Positions 23,728 through 31,795 are shown, numbered from the stretch's first letter. The stretch is DNA of 53,001 nucleotides from DASULK01 sp036381835 (GCA_036381835.1 DASVCA010000178.1:1-53001), one strand, 5' to 3'. A program made the numbers and translations. Notes: a model not told the origin generated them from the letters alone.

Positions 23728-25019
23728 CGGCAGGACGATACCGTGCCCCAGGCGCGCTGCGCCTCGGAAAAGCAGCCGCCGACGACGATCATTCGGCCCG
23801 TCGTCGGTGCATCCGCCACCGGTATCCGTTCCACCGTGTGCGCACCCGGGCCCCCCGCGACCGATACCCGGATCAACTCGTTGCGCCGACCGGCGAACAC
23901 CGGCGTGTCCCCCGTCACCCAGGCGACATCCCCGATGAGCGGCACACCGAGTTCCATCGCCACCGGCCGGCCGCCGAAGGCGGCGTCCAGATCGACGAGG
24001 AGTGCGCTCGCCTGCGGCCGGTCCGACTCCGCGACGAGCAGCCAGCGTCCGTTCGGGGAAACCGCACCGGTAGTACCGGTGGCCAACTGCGGCGCGCACA
24101 GCTGCTTGAGCGGGCTGAGCCCCGCCTGCGCATCGAGCAGCGCCAGGCACCGACCGCTGCCGCTGACGGTCTGTCCGACGGCCGTCCGCCCATCGGGCAG
24201 CAGCCCGTAGACCGCGGTCACCGACTGTGCCCACGCCGGGGTGTACGACCGGTGCTGCGGCCACCAGACGTCGTACCCTTCGCCCGCATCGCCGTCGCGG
24301 GTCAGCAGGACGCCGGTGCCGAGGAAGCGCACCAGCCGGCCGTCCATCGGCGCTTCGGTTGAGTCGGGCACGTCGAGCCGGTCACCGCCGATGCCGGCCA
24401 CGTACATCCGTCCGTCGCTGCGCCAGGCGACTCGTCGTCCGTTCGCCGCCAGCACGACCTCGTCCACCGCCGAGAGCAGCAGTTGGGGTACGGCGTCCGC
24501 CGTGACCAGCCAGAGCACGGCACCACCGGCCCGGTCGGCGGCGACCACCAGCCAGGCTTCGCCGACCCGCCGCACCGACTGGACCTCTCCGATACCGGAC
24601 AGGTCGAACCGTCCTCGATCGGCCCACAGGCTGTCGCCGATCACCAGGTCGACCAGCGGCGCCGCGGTCGACCGGATGGTCGCACCGGATGTGGGGGGCA
24701 GCTCGACCACCGGGCTCGCCACCGGACCGCGTTCCCAGGGGTTACCGGCGAAGGCCGAGCTGTTCGGCACGCGCTGGGATAGTGGTAGCTGCATCGCGAG
24801 CCCGGTCACCGCGATCGCGGCCAGCGCCGATGTCGCCACTCCGATGACGGTACGCCGGCGTTGGATGCGGCGCGCACGGCGCAGCGCCCTGCCCGCCGGA
24901 TCCGCACCTGCCACGGGGTGCCCGGACTGGCGGGCGAACATCTCCCGCAACTCGTATTCCAGCTCGTCCGGCCCCACGTCAGGTGGACGCCGACGGCCGG
25001 GGGAAAGGTTGTCGGGCAT
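23724..25019 (-). CDS. Membrane partner of SigE-family sigma factor (putative anti-sigma), beta-propeller-like
   Basis: A 431-aa protein: acidic N-terminal 40 residues (cytoplasmic), an Arg-rich anchor, one membrane helix (residues 60-80, VIGVATSALAAIAVTGLAMQL), then about 350 extracytoplasmic residues with repeated WLVVAAD, RRVAWRSDGRMYVAG and GRWLLVAESD-like blades suggesting a propeller. It starts 5 bp after the sigma gene with its RBS (GAGGTGA) across the sigma stop. Anti-sigma function is inferred from position and topology; there is no ZAS zinc motif. Confidence 0.65.
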   Translation of the reverse strand: MPDNLSPGRRRPPDVGPDELEYELREMFARQSGHPVAGADPAGRALRRARRIQRRRTVIGVATSALAAIAVTGLAMQLPLSQRVPNSSAFAGNPWERGPVASPVVELPPTSGATIRSTAAPLVDLVIGDSLWADRGRFDLSGIGEVQSVRRVGEAWLVVAADRAGGAVLWLVTADAVPQLLLSAVDEVVLAANGRRVAWRSDGRMYVAGIGGDRLDVPDSTEAPMDGRLVRFLGTGVLLTRDGDAGEGYDVWWPQHRSYTPAWAQSVTAVYGLLPDGRTAVGQTVSGSGRCLALLDAQAGLSPLKQLCAPQLATGTTGAVSPNGRWLLVAESDRPQASALLVDLDAAFGGRPVAMELGVPLIGDVAWVTGDTPVFAGRRNELIRVSVAGGPGAHTVERIPVADAPTTGRMIVVGGCFSEAQRAWGTVSSCR

Positions 25020-25024
25020 TCACC

Positions 25025-25660
25025 TCATCCTTGACGAGCAGGCAGTGCTGGAGTCGGGACCGGCGTCGCAGCCACGTCCGTCGGGTTCGGGCGGCCGGGC
25101 GACGCCGCGGCTGGTGCCGGCCGGGTCTGCCGGGTGGATGGGGCGACGACCGGCGTGGTCGACGGCCTCTCCTGCGCCAGTCGCCGACGCAGGGTCTGCA
25201 GGGCGCGTGCGGTCTGGCTTTTGACCGTGCCGACGGAGATCTGCAACAGCTCGGCGGTCTGCGCCTCGGACAGGTCCTCGTAGAAGCGCAGCACCAGCAC
25301 GGCGCGTTGCCGGGCCGGCAGCGAGCGGACGTGCTGCCACAGCGCGTCCCGCTCGGCCTGCTGCTCGCTCTCGTCAGGACCGGCCCGCTCCGGCAGTACC
25401 GCCGTGGGATGCTCGCCGTGCCAGCGTCGCCGCCACCAGCTGGTGGAGGTGTTGACCAGCACCCGTCGCGCGTACGCCTCGACCGCATCGATCTCGCCCA
25501 GCCGCTTCCAGGCCAGGTAGGTCTTGGTCAGCGCGGTCTGCACCAGGTCCTCGGCGGTCGCCCAGTTGCCGGACAGCAGGTAAGCGGTACGCAGCAGCGC
25601 ATGGGAGCGAGCCGCGACGAACTCGCGGAACTCCTCCTCCATTTGGTGCCGGGCGGTCAC
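25025..25660 (-). CDS. SigE-family ECF RNA polymerase sigma factor
   Basis: A 211-aa ECF sigma: region 2 FREFVAARSHALLRTAYLLSGNWATAEDLVQTALTKTYLAWKRL, then AYARRVLVNTSTSWWRRRW, and region 4 LPARQRAVLVLRFYEDLSEAQTAELLQISVGTVKSQTARALQTLRR. This matches the actinobacterial SigE-family (not the M. tuberculosis SigE orthologue). A Pro/Ala/Thr-rich tail of about 45 residues is added. The GTG at 25660 has GGAGAGG upstream. Confidence 0.92.
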   Translation of the reverse strand: MTARHQMEEEFREFVAARSHALLRTAYLLSGNWATAEDLVQTALTKTYLAWKRLGEIDAVEAYARRVLVNTSTSWWRRRWHGEHPTAVLPERAGPDESEQQAERDALWQHVRSLPARQRAVLVLRFYEDLSEAQTAELLQISVGTVKSQTARALQTLRRRLAQERPSTTPVVAPSTRQTRPAPAAASPGRPNPTDVAATPVPTPALPARQG

Positions 25661-25750
25661 GTCGTCCTCTCCGGTAGACGCTGCTACCCAGAACCTGTCA
25701 TAGCCGAACGACCGAGGCTACCGGCGAGTCGGACACATCGCGCTGATCTT

Positions 25751-25786
25751 CCGGTGGAGCGTCTCGGTACTGGGTCGCTTCACCGG
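25751..25786 (-). terminator. Hairpin after the PH-domain gene
   Basis: CCGGTGGAGCG at 25751-25761 pairs with CGCTTCACCGG at 25776-25786 with one mismatch and a 14-nt loop. It sits 25-60 bp past the PH-gene stop and upstream of the sigma gene. There is no U-tract. Confidence 0.5.
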
Positions 25787-25810
25787 AGGCACTCGCCGCG
25801 ATGATGTCGA

Positions 25811-26617
25811 TCAAGCATCCTCGGCCTTTGCCTCGTCGGCTTCCTTGCCCAGCCGGGCCTCGACAGCGGTCGGCTCGTACATCTCCTCGACCACCCGCAG
25901 ATACAGCTCGTTCGGATTAGGCAGGTGCTTGATCTCGCGCAGCGCCTGATCCTGACCGGCCGACTCCAGGATGAAGGTGCCGTAGTTGAGCGCGCGGCCC
26001 GTGGGTGACTGCTCGTATTTCATGTCGGTGACCCGCGCCAACGGCATCATGGCGACGTTCCGGGTGATGATCCCGTTGATCACCATCACGCGTTTGTTGG
26101 TCAGGACGAACCGGTCGAAGTGCCAGTCCAGGAAACGCCATCCGACCCAGCCCATGATGGCGAGCCAGGCGATGACCGCGGCGGTGGTCAGGCTGCCCTG
26201 GTCACGACCGGCGAGGAATCCGGAAAGGTAACCGAGCACGAAGGTCGCCGCGATGCCGACCGCGATCGGCACGGCGAGGTAGGTCCAGTGTCGACGCCAC
26301 TCGCCGCGGTAACGTTCCGTCGGGAACAGGTAGCGGGCGACGAAGGCCGTCGGCTCATCCTCCAACGGCAGGACCCGCCGGTACTGGCTGGCCGCCTGCA
26401 GCCCGGCGAGTTCCTCCTCGGTGATGATCGGTTGCGGGCGTCCGCTGGCGGAGTTGCGCACCCACTCGCCGGCCCGTTCTCCACCACCGCCGGTCTCGGC
26501 GGCGGGATGATCGTCGGGCCGGTCCTGTCCGGGTCGTTCACGCGGGATGGGATCGGTGTCGTGCTCCCGACGCTGAGCATCGTCGGGATCTTCCGGTCCG
26601 CCGAACGGGGTGCCCAT
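25811..26617 (-). CDS. Bacterial PH-domain membrane protein
   Basis: A 268-aa protein: about 60 hydrophilic Asp/Arg/Pro-rich residues, a segment PIITEEELAGLQAASQYRRVLPLEDEPTAFVARYLFPTERYRG, two membrane helices (about 112-160), and a C-terminal bacterial PH (YdbS/bPH2-like) domain FVLTNKRVMVINGIITRNVAMMPLARVTDMKYEQS. The domain is known as a fold; the role is not established. It follows a 52-aa membrane protein gene by 6 bp, so they are an operon. Confidence 0.85.
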   Translation of the reverse strand: MGTPFGGPEDPDDAQRREHDTDPIPRERPGQDRPDDHPAAETGGGGERAGEWVRNSASGRPQPIITEEELAGLQAASQYRRVLPLEDEPTAFVARYLFPTERYRGEWRRHWTYLAVPIAVGIAATFVLGYLSGFLAGRDQGSLTTAAVIAWLAIMGWVGWRFLDWHFDRFVLTNKRVMVINGIITRNVAMMPLARVTDMKYEQSPTGRALNYGTFILESAGQDQALREIKHLPNPNELYLRVVEEMYEPTAVEARLGKEADEAKAEDA

Positions 26618-26623
26618 CGCCGG

Positions 26624-26782
26624 TCAGGAGAAGAGGCTGCCGAAGAAGTTGCCGAAGCCTTGGGCGATGTCCAGGAGCGCGGAACCCAGTGTCTTGGCCA
26701 CGTCCGCGGCCGAGTCCGGCTGAAACGCCACGAAGAAGATCAAGAAGGCGACGAACGCCCACGTGAGGATTTTCTTGATCAT
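26624..26782 (-). CDS. 52-aa small membrane protein
   Basis: ATG at 26782 to TGA at 26624. One N-terminal hydrophobic helix after a Lys-Lys pair (residues 5-20, LTWAFVAFLIFFVAF), then a soluble, mildly amphipathic part with the aromatic end GNFFGSLFS. GGAGGTG lies about 10 bp before the start. It is the first gene of an operon with the PH-domain protein, so it may be a partner or regulator of it. An AT-rich stretch near 26835-26880 probably holds the promoter. Function unknown. Confidence 0.75.
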   Translation of the reverse strand: MIKKILTWAFVAFLIFFVAFQPDSAADVAKTLGSALLDIAQGFGNFFGSLFS

Positions 26783-26985
26783 CTAGACCAGCCACCTCCG
26801 TGTGCGTCCGAGTCCTACCCCAGTGGGCTCAGATTACCACCTTCGCACCGCATAGCGAACTTACTGTATATCGTCCCCCGACGCTGCGTCCTCACCCGAA
26901 ACCGCTCCGAACGGGTGGTTGCACCACCGGTTACCCGGTCACCCACCGCCCACACCGAAGACCTGCTTCCCCGCCGCTACGGGTG

Positions 26986-27615
26986 TCAACCGGGCGGAGG
27001 GCCGGCGTGCGCCCGGATCCAGGCGTGCATCGCGATTCCGCTCGCCACCCCGGCGTTGATCGAGCGGGTCGAACCGTACTGGGCGATGGAGAAGATCTCA
27101 TCGCAGGCCTGCCGGGCCGCCGGGGAGAGCCCGGGCCCCTCTTGGCCGAACAGCAGCACACACCGACGGGGCAGGGTGACGCTCTCCATGGGGCGCGAGC
27201 CGGGCAGATTGTCGATACCCACGACCGGCAGTCGCTGCGTCCGCGCCCAGTCGATGAACTCCTCGATCGTCGCGTGATGTCGGACGTGCTGGTATCGGTC
27301 GGTGACCATCGCACCGCGGCGGTTCCACCGCCGTCGCCCCACGATGTGGACCTCGGCGGCCAGGAAGGCATTGGCGTTGCGGACCACGGTGCCGATGTTG
27401 AAGTCGTGCTGCCAGTTCTCGATCGCGACGTGGAAGTCGTGCCGACGGCGGTCCAGGTCGGCAACGATGGCTTCCCGCCGCCAGTAGCGGTAGCGGTCCA
27501 CCACGTTGCGTCGGTCACCCGCCGCGAGAAGCTCTGGATCGTACCGTGGATCGGTCGGCCATGGCCCCGGCCACGGCCCGACCCCGACCTCGAGTTCGGC
27601 CTCGTCACCCGTCAC
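26986..27615 (-). CDS. TrmH/SpoU-family RNA 2'-O-methyltransferase
   Basis: A 209-aa SPOUT enzyme. The three family motifs are present: NIGTVVRNANAF (motif 1), CVLLFGQEGPGLS (motif 2) and IAQYGSTRSINAGVASGIAMH (motif 3, SAM-binding knot). There is no N-terminal L30e-like RNA-binding domain; instead about 45 extra residues with LLAAGDRRNVVDRYRYW. The substrate (tRNA or rRNA) cannot be told. GTG at 27615. Confidence 0.9.
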   Translation of the reverse strand: MTGDEAELEVGVGPWPGPWPTDPRYDPELLAAGDRRNVVDRYRYWRREAIVADLDRRRHDFHVAIENWQHDFNIGTVVRNANAFLAAEVHIVGRRRWNRRGAMVTDRYQHVRHHATIEEFIDWARTQRLPVVGIDNLPGSRPMESVTLPRRCVLLFGQEGPGLSPAARQACDEIFSIAQYGSTRSINAGVASGIAMHAWIRAHAGPPPG

Positions 27616-27646
27616 GATTCGCGAAGCCTACGGGAGGCCGCAACGG

Positions 27647-28165
27647 CTAGGCGGACGGCTCGGGGAAGCTCGGGCGCTCCGGATCGACCCCCGTCGGCAC
27701 CGCCTGTTCGGCGTACTCCTTCTTCGGGACCATCACCCGGCGGCGGAAGACGCAGACCAGGGTGCCGTCCTGCTTGTAGCCGCGGGTCTCGACCGTGACG
27801 ACGCCCCGGTCGGGCTTGGACGACGATTCGCGCTTGTCCAGCACGGTGGTCTCACCGTAGATGGTGTCTCCGTGGAAGGTCGGGGCCACGTGCCGCAGGG
27901 ACTCGACCTCCAGATTGGCGATCGCCTTGCCGCTGACATCGGCGACGGACATGCCGAGCAGGAGCGAGTAGATGTAGTTGCCGACCACCACGTTGCGCTT
28001 GAAGTGGGTGGACGTCTCGGCGTAGTGGGCGTCCATGTGCAGCGGGTGGTGGTTCATGGTGAGCAGACAGAACAGGTGATCGTCGTATTCGGTGACGGTC
28101 TTACCCGGCCAGTGCCGGTAGACCGCGCCGACCTCGAACTCCTCGTAGTAGCGGCCGAACTGCAT
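27647..28165 (-). CDS. MaoC-family hydratase, probable mesaconyl-CoA hydratase (EMC pathway)
   Basis: A 172-aa hot-dog-fold hydratase: MQFGRYYEEFEVGAVYRHWPGKTVTEYDDHLFCLLTMN with catalytic-type Asp and nearby His (HHPLHMD), then GDTIYGETTVLDKRES. It is very close in motif and length to the MaoC protein found in the Streptomyces ccr-meaA cluster, where it is assigned to mesaconyl-CoA hydration to beta-methylmalyl-CoA. The start is the second of two ATGs (28165), 5 bp after GGAAGGGG. The enzymes for the other EMC steps here are at 29884 and 31796. Specificity is inferred. Confidence 0.82.
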   Translation of the reverse strand: MQFGRYYEEFEVGAVYRHWPGKTVTEYDDHLFCLLTMNHHPLHMDAHYAETSTHFKRNVVVGNYIYSLLLGMSVADVSGKAIANLEVESLRHVAPTFHGDTIYGETTVLDKRESSSKPDRGVVTVETRGYKQDGTLVCVFRRRVMVPKKEYAEQAVPTGVDPERPSFPEPSA

Positions 28166-28378
28166 CATGACCCCTTCCGAAGCCGGCGAACGGTACGGCT
28201 GGTCTGCCCCTGACCGCCTTGCCGGGCGGCACGGTGGCCGGTCCTGTCGTCTCGGGTGACAAGACGCAATGAGCGGCGGGGCCCTCCCCGGCACCCGCCG
28301 CCCACGCTTTCGATGCCGAGAATTCTGCCCGAGCCGGTACGGTCGACATAAGGGGGGCGACAGAGATCCAGATCACAG
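28166..28378. other. Non-coding part of the maoC-trx divergent region
   Basis: About 210 bp between maoC and the regulatory sites of thioredoxin. I see no gene, RNA or clear promoter in it; with the next 140 bp (which do hold sites) it makes a 356-bp divergent intergenic region. Confidence 0.5.
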
Positions 28379-28394
28379 GTTACCTATTTGTTAC
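28379..28394. promoter_or_regulatory. GTTAC-N6-GTTAC operator-like site (EMC motif, one mismatch)
   Basis: GTTAC-CTATTT-GTTAC, flanked by a C that gives GTTACC. It equals the GTTAC-N6-GTAAC palindrome seen before the acyl-CoA dehydrogenase and CoA ester lyase genes except for one base in the second half. It is about 214 bp before the maoC start and 128 bp before trx, so which gene it serves is open. Confidence 0.4.
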
Positions 28395-28457
28395 CGACAA
28401 AAGCCCACGTCGAGGGCCTTGTGTGATCGACTCCGGGTTTCGCCCCACCCGTCGCGG

Positions 28458-28483
28458 GGAATACCCGAAGCGACGGTTCGGTT
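28458..28483 (+). promoter_or_regulatory. SigR-type promoter of thioredoxin gene
   Basis: GGAAT (28458-28462), an 18-bp spacer, then GTT (28481-28483). This is an exact fit to the Streptomyces SigR consensus GGAAT-N18-GTT, used for thiol-oxidative-stress genes such as thioredoxins. The start codon is 39 bp downstream of the GTT. Confidence 0.7.
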
Positions 28484-28521
28484 CCCCTGGACAGACATAA
28501 CACCGGCGATCGGAGAGATTG

Positions 28522-28884
28522 ATGGCCACCGTTGAGCTGACCAAGGCCAACTTCGACGAGGTAGCCGACCAGGACGGCATCGTCCTGGTCGATTTCTGGG
28601 CGAGTTGGTGTGGACCCTGCCGGGCGTTCGCCCCGGTCTTCGAGCGCGCCTCCGAGCAGCACCAGGACATCGTGTTCGGCAAGGTCGACACCGAGGCCGA
28701 GCAGGAACTGGCGATGCGGTTCGATATCCGGTCGATCCCGACCCTGATGGCGATCCGGGACGGAATCATCGTCTTCGCCCAGCCGGGCGCGCTACCGCAA
28801 TCCGCGCTGGAGTCACTGATCCAGCAGGTACGCGCGCTGGACATGGACGACGTACGCAGGCAGCTCGCCGGACAGAATCCGTGA
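28522..28884 (+). CDS. trx: Thioredoxin
   Basis: A 120-aa thioredoxin with the active site FWASWCGPCRAF near residues 29-40 and the cis-proline segment IRSIPTLMAIRDG. It reduces protein disulfides in the cytoplasm. The ATG at 28522 follows GGAGAG; the preceding TTG is not needed. The SigR-type promoter upstream fits a thiol-stress role. The C-terminal helix is slightly extended (VRALDMDDVRRQLAGQ). Confidence 0.95.
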   Translation: MATVELTKANFDEVADQDGIVLVDFWASWCGPCRAFAPVFERASEQHQDIVFGKVDTEAEQELAMRFDIRSIPTLMAIRDGIIVFAQPGALPQSALESLIQQVRALDMDDVRRQLAGQNP

Positions 28885-29009
28885 CCGGACCGAGCTGATC
28901 AGCCCAGGACCGGACGGCGGCACCTCGCCGCGCGCATCGCACCGACCTGACGCAGGGGACACACGGACGACACTTGCATCCCGGTCGTACGTGTGTTCGA
29001 ATCAGATCC

Positions 29010-29397
29010 GTGCGCTGGGCGAACCTGGCCGCGAAGTCCTCGGTTGACGAGACTCCGGCCCGAGAGGCGGACCGGGCGACGGTGCCGGCGACTCCACCCC
29101 TGCCGCTGGCACTGCCCGGTGCCGTCCCGCGCACCTTCGACACACCCGCCTTCGCCGGGATGACCTTCTACGAGGTACAGGCCAAGTCGATCATCAACCG
29201 GGTGCCGGCAGGCTCGCGCGTCCCGTTCCGGTGGACGGCCCACGTACCGGCTCGGCCGGCTCATCATGGTCGGTACCCCGCTCGCTGTCGCGCCTGCCCA
29301 GGCTGGCCGGTACGGCCTTGACCGCGCCGAACCGGTGGAGGCACGACAGCTCTCGGTCGCACGGTCTGCGACGGAAGAGCAGCTGACCCTGCTATGA
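29010..29397 (+). pseudogene. Relic of an Rv2578c-type radical SAM gene (internal deletion)
   Basis: From GTG 29010 the frame reads VRWANLAAK..., then ALPGAVPRTFDTPAFAGMTFYEVQAKSIINRVPAG and SRVPFRWT, which is the N-terminus of the Rv2578c family. After FRWT (about 29235) the similarity stops exactly where the radical SAM core (PYRGCxHxCxYCF) should begin. In another frame the DNA ends in SATEEQLTLL and TGA at 29397, the characteristic C-terminus of the same family. The CxxxCxxC core is lost and the two ends are out of frame. The remainder of this 577-bp gap (28885-29009 and 29398-29461) shows nothing else. Confidence 0.7.
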
Positions 29398-29449
29398 CCG
29401 CCCATCCACCGCGAACCCCGCCTGGCCGAGCCGCACCCGACCCGGACGC

Positions 29450-29455
29450 TACTGT
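29450..29455 (+). promoter_or_regulatory. Putative -10 box of the CoA-binding protein gene (leaderless)
   Basis: TACTGT followed by 6 bp and the ATG at 29462; no RBS. Confidence 0.5.
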
Positions 29456-29461
29456 CAGGAC

Positions 29462-29887
29462 ATGCGTAGTCCGCAACAGATCCTGACCGATGCGAAGGTC
29501 ATCGCGGTCGTCGGCGCGTCGCGGGATCCCGGCAAGGCGGCGCACACCGTGCCGCGGCAGCTGCAACGGCACGGCTGGCGGATCATCCCCGTCAATCCGC
29601 ACGCGACCGAACTCTTCGGCGAGCGCGCCTACCCGTCGCTGGCCGATGTCCCCTATCCGGTCGACCTGGTCAACGTGTTCCGGCCCGCCGAGGACGCGGC
29701 CGAGGTGGTTCGGCAGGCGGTGGCGATCGGAGCCCCGGCCGTCTGGCTGCAGACCGGCATCGTCTCGCCCGAGGCGCGCCGGATCGCACAGGCGGCGGGC
29801 ATCGACTACGTCGAGGACCGCTGCATCGCGGTCGAACGAGCGGCCGGCGCGCTGTCGCGGCAGGACCCCGACTCGCGACCGGCTTAG
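29462..29887 (+). CDS. CoA-binding (YccU-type) domain protein
   Basis: A 141-aa single-domain Rossmann protein: KVIAVVGASRDPGKAAHTVPRQLQRHGWRIIPVNP, then DLVNVFRPAEDAAEVVRQAV and APAVWLQTGIVSPEARRIAQAAG, the pattern of the succinyl-CoA synthetase alpha-like CoA-binding family. The exact role is unknown. Its TAG overlaps the TAA of the convergent acyl-CoA dehydrogenase gene (4-bp overlap). Confidence 0.9.
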   Translation: MRSPQQILTDAKVIAVVGASRDPGKAAHTVPRQLQRHGWRIIPVNPHATELFGERAYPSLADVPYPVDLVNVFRPAEDAAEVVRQAVAIGAPAVWLQTGIVSPEARRIAQAAGIDYVEDRCIAVERAAGALSRQDPDSRPA

Positions 29888-31080
29888 ATCTTGTACGCCT
29901 TGAGCAGGCCCCGGGAGATGATGGTCTTCTGAATCTCCGAGGTGCCCTCACCGATCAGCAGGAAGGGCGCTTCGCGCATCAGGCGCTCGATCTCGTACTC
30001 CTTCGAGTAGCCGTATCCGCCGTGGATGCGGAACGCCTCCTGCACCACCTCGGCGCAGTACTCGGAGGCGAGCAGCTTGGCCATGCCGGCCTCGACGTCG
30101 TTGCGCGCCCCGGAGTCCTTCAGCCGTGCCGCGTTGACCATGAGGGCGTGAGCGGCCTCGATCTTCGTCGCCATCTCGGCGAGCTTGAAGGCGATGGCCT
30201 GGTGGCCGGCGAGCGTCGCGCCGAACGTCTGACGCTGCTGGGCGTAGGCGATCGCCAGCTCGAAGGCGCGGATGGAGATGCCGCAGGCCCGTGCGGCGAC
30301 GTTGACGCGACCCACCTCGATGCCGTCCATCATCTGGTAGAAGCCGCGACCGAGTTTCTCCGGCCCGCCGAGGATCGCGGTCTGGGGTACCGTGACCCCG
30401 TCGAGGATCATCTCGGTGGTCTCGACCCCCTTGTAACCCATCTTCTCGATCTTGCCGGGAATGGTCAGTCCGGGCGCGGTCTCGCCGAAGCCGGGCTGCT
30501 TCTCCAACAGGAACGTGGTCATGTTGCCGTACACCGAGTCGGCGCCGGTGTCGGTCTTGACCAGGGTCGCGACCACCGACGAGTACGCCCCGTTGGTCAG
30601 CCACATCTTCTGTCCGTTGAGCACGAACGAGTCGCCGGACCGGACGGCCTTGGTGCGGATCGCCGCCACGTCGGATCCGCAGCCCGGCTCCGACATCGAG
30701 AACGCTCCGCGGACCTCCCCGGTGGCCATCCTCGGCAGCAGCCGGGCCTTCTGCTCCGCGGATCCGTGCTGGCTGATCAGATACGCGACGATGAAGTGGG
30801 TGTTGATGATGCCGGAGATCGACATCCAGCCCCGCGACAGCTCCTCGACGACCAGCGCGTAGGTGAGCAACGACTCGCCGAGCCCGCCGTACTCCTCGGC
30901 GATGGTGAGGCCGAACAGCCCCATCTCCCGCATCCCGTCGACGATGTCGCTCGGGTACTCGTCAGCATGCTCCAACCGCTGCGCATGCGGGATGATCTCC
31001 TTGTCGACGAACTCCCGGACCGTCTCCAGGATCGACTGTTGTATGTCGGTGAGGCCAGGAGTCTGGGCAAGGCGGCGCAT
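29884..31080 (-). CDS. Acyl-CoA dehydrogenase, probable methylsuccinyl-CoA dehydrogenase (EMC pathway)
   Basis: A 398-aa FAD-dependent dehydrogenase. Motifs: LFGLTIAEEYGGLGES, AFSMSEPGCGSDVAAIRT (FAD/substrate), LNGQKMWLTNG, FYQMMDGIEVGRVNVAARACGI, and the C-terminal EIERLMREAPFLLIGEGTSEIQ with the catalytic-type Glu in GEGTSEIQ. The sequence follows the acyl-CoA dehydrogenase of the Streptomyces ccr cluster, there assigned to methylsuccinyl-CoA oxidation to mesaconyl-CoA. ATG 31080 has GGGAGG 5 bp upstream. A GTTAC-N6-GTAA palindrome lies 31 bp before the start. Confidence 0.85.
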   Translation of the reverse strand: MRRLAQTPGLTDIQQSILETVREFVDKEIIPHAQRLEHADEYPSDIVDGMREMGLFGLTIAEEYGGLGESLLTYALVVEELSRGWMSISGIINTHFIVAYLISQHGSAEQKARLLPRMATGEVRGAFSMSEPGCGSDVAAIRTKAVRSGDSFVLNGQKMWLTNGAYSSVVATLVKTDTGADSVYGNMTTFLLEKQPGFGETAPGLTIPGKIEKMGYKGVETTEMILDGVTVPQTAILGGPEKLGRGFYQMMDGIEVGRVNVAARACGISIRAFELAIAYAQQRQTFGATLAGHQAIAFKLAEMATKIEAAHALMVNAARLKDSGARNDVEAGMAKLLASEYCAEVVQEAFRIHGGYGYSKEYEIERLMREAPFLLIGEGTSEIQKTIISRGLLKAYKI

Positions 31081-31110
31081 TTCGACCTCCCGAGATCAGC
31101 GAAGCAACGC

Positions 31111-31126
31111 TTTACCTGCTGGTAAC
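31111..31126 (-). promoter_or_regulatory. GTTAC-N6-GTAAA palindrome upstream of acyl-CoA dehydrogenase
   Basis: On the minus strand GTTAC-CAGCAG-GTAAA; the core TTACC-N4-GGTAA is a perfect palindrome (31112-31125). It sits 31-46 bp before the start codon, where a repressor would cover the promoter. Confidence 0.55.
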
Positions 31127-31301
31127 ACGTTCCGCTCAGTATCAACCGGAGTGCCGAGGCCGCCAAGATGAGGAAACCCCACAGATCCTGTGAAAAGCTT
31201 CACCGCCCATGACGAAGCGTTGCCGCGACGAACGGAGGACTGCGCGACTCGCGGCGCATCGCTACCCTGAGCCCGCAACCTGGTAGGACGGAGAGAACCG
31301 C

Positions 31302-31736
31302 ATGACATATCCACAGCAGCCCGGCTCCTGGCACGACCCGTCCGCATCCGGCCAGCCGGCGGGCTATCCGGACCCGTCTCCGGTGTCCGGCGCTCAGCCT
31401 GCCGCTCCGCAGGTCCCGCCGTCACCGGTCTACCCCGCGTACGGCTACCCGGCGCCACCCACCGCGCCGACCACCAACGGCCTGGCCATCGCGGCCCTGG
31501 TGTGCTCGCTCGCCGGTATAGCCACCTGCATCAGCGCGCCCGTCGGCGCGATCCTCGGACACATCGCCAGACGCCAGATCCGGGAGCGGGGCGAGGGCGG
31601 TGACGGCATGGCGCTGGCCGCCATCATCGTCGGCTGGATCGTGACCGGCCTGATGTTGCTTTTCATGCTCTTCTACGTCGGCGTGATCGTGTTCGCGATC
31701 GCAAACTCCGAGACCACCGCGCTCGGTACCCACTGA
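31302..31736 (+). CDS. DUF4190 membrane protein
   Basis: A 144-aa protein with a Pro/Gly/Tyr/Ser-rich cytoplasmic N-terminus (about 58 residues) and the DUF4190 unit: helix NGLAIAALVCSLAGIATCISAPVGAILGHIARRQI, a short loop, and helix MALAAIIVGWIVTGLMLLFMLFYVGVIVF. ATG follows GGACGGAGAGA. Function unknown. It is divergent from the acyl-CoA dehydrogenase gene. Confidence 0.88.
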   Translation: MTYPQQPGSWHDPSASGQPAGYPDPSPVSGAQPAAPQVPPSPVYPAYGYPAPPTAPTTNGLAIAALVCSLAGIATCISAPVGAILGHIARRQIRERGEGGDGMALAAIIVGWIVTGLMLLFMLFYVGVIVFAIANSETTALGTH

Positions 31737-31757
31737 CGACGTACGACCACAGCTTCC

Positions 31758-31788
31758 GTGGTGCGGTGCGCTGAGCGCACCGCACCAC
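31758..31788. terminator. Bidirectional hairpin between convergent genes
   Basis: A perfect 14-bp stem (arm GTGGTGCGGTGCGC) closed by a 3-nt TGA loop, exactly between the DUF4190 stop (31736) and the CoA lyase stop (31796). It would act in both directions. Confidence 0.85.
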
Positions 31789-31795
31789 CGGGTGC

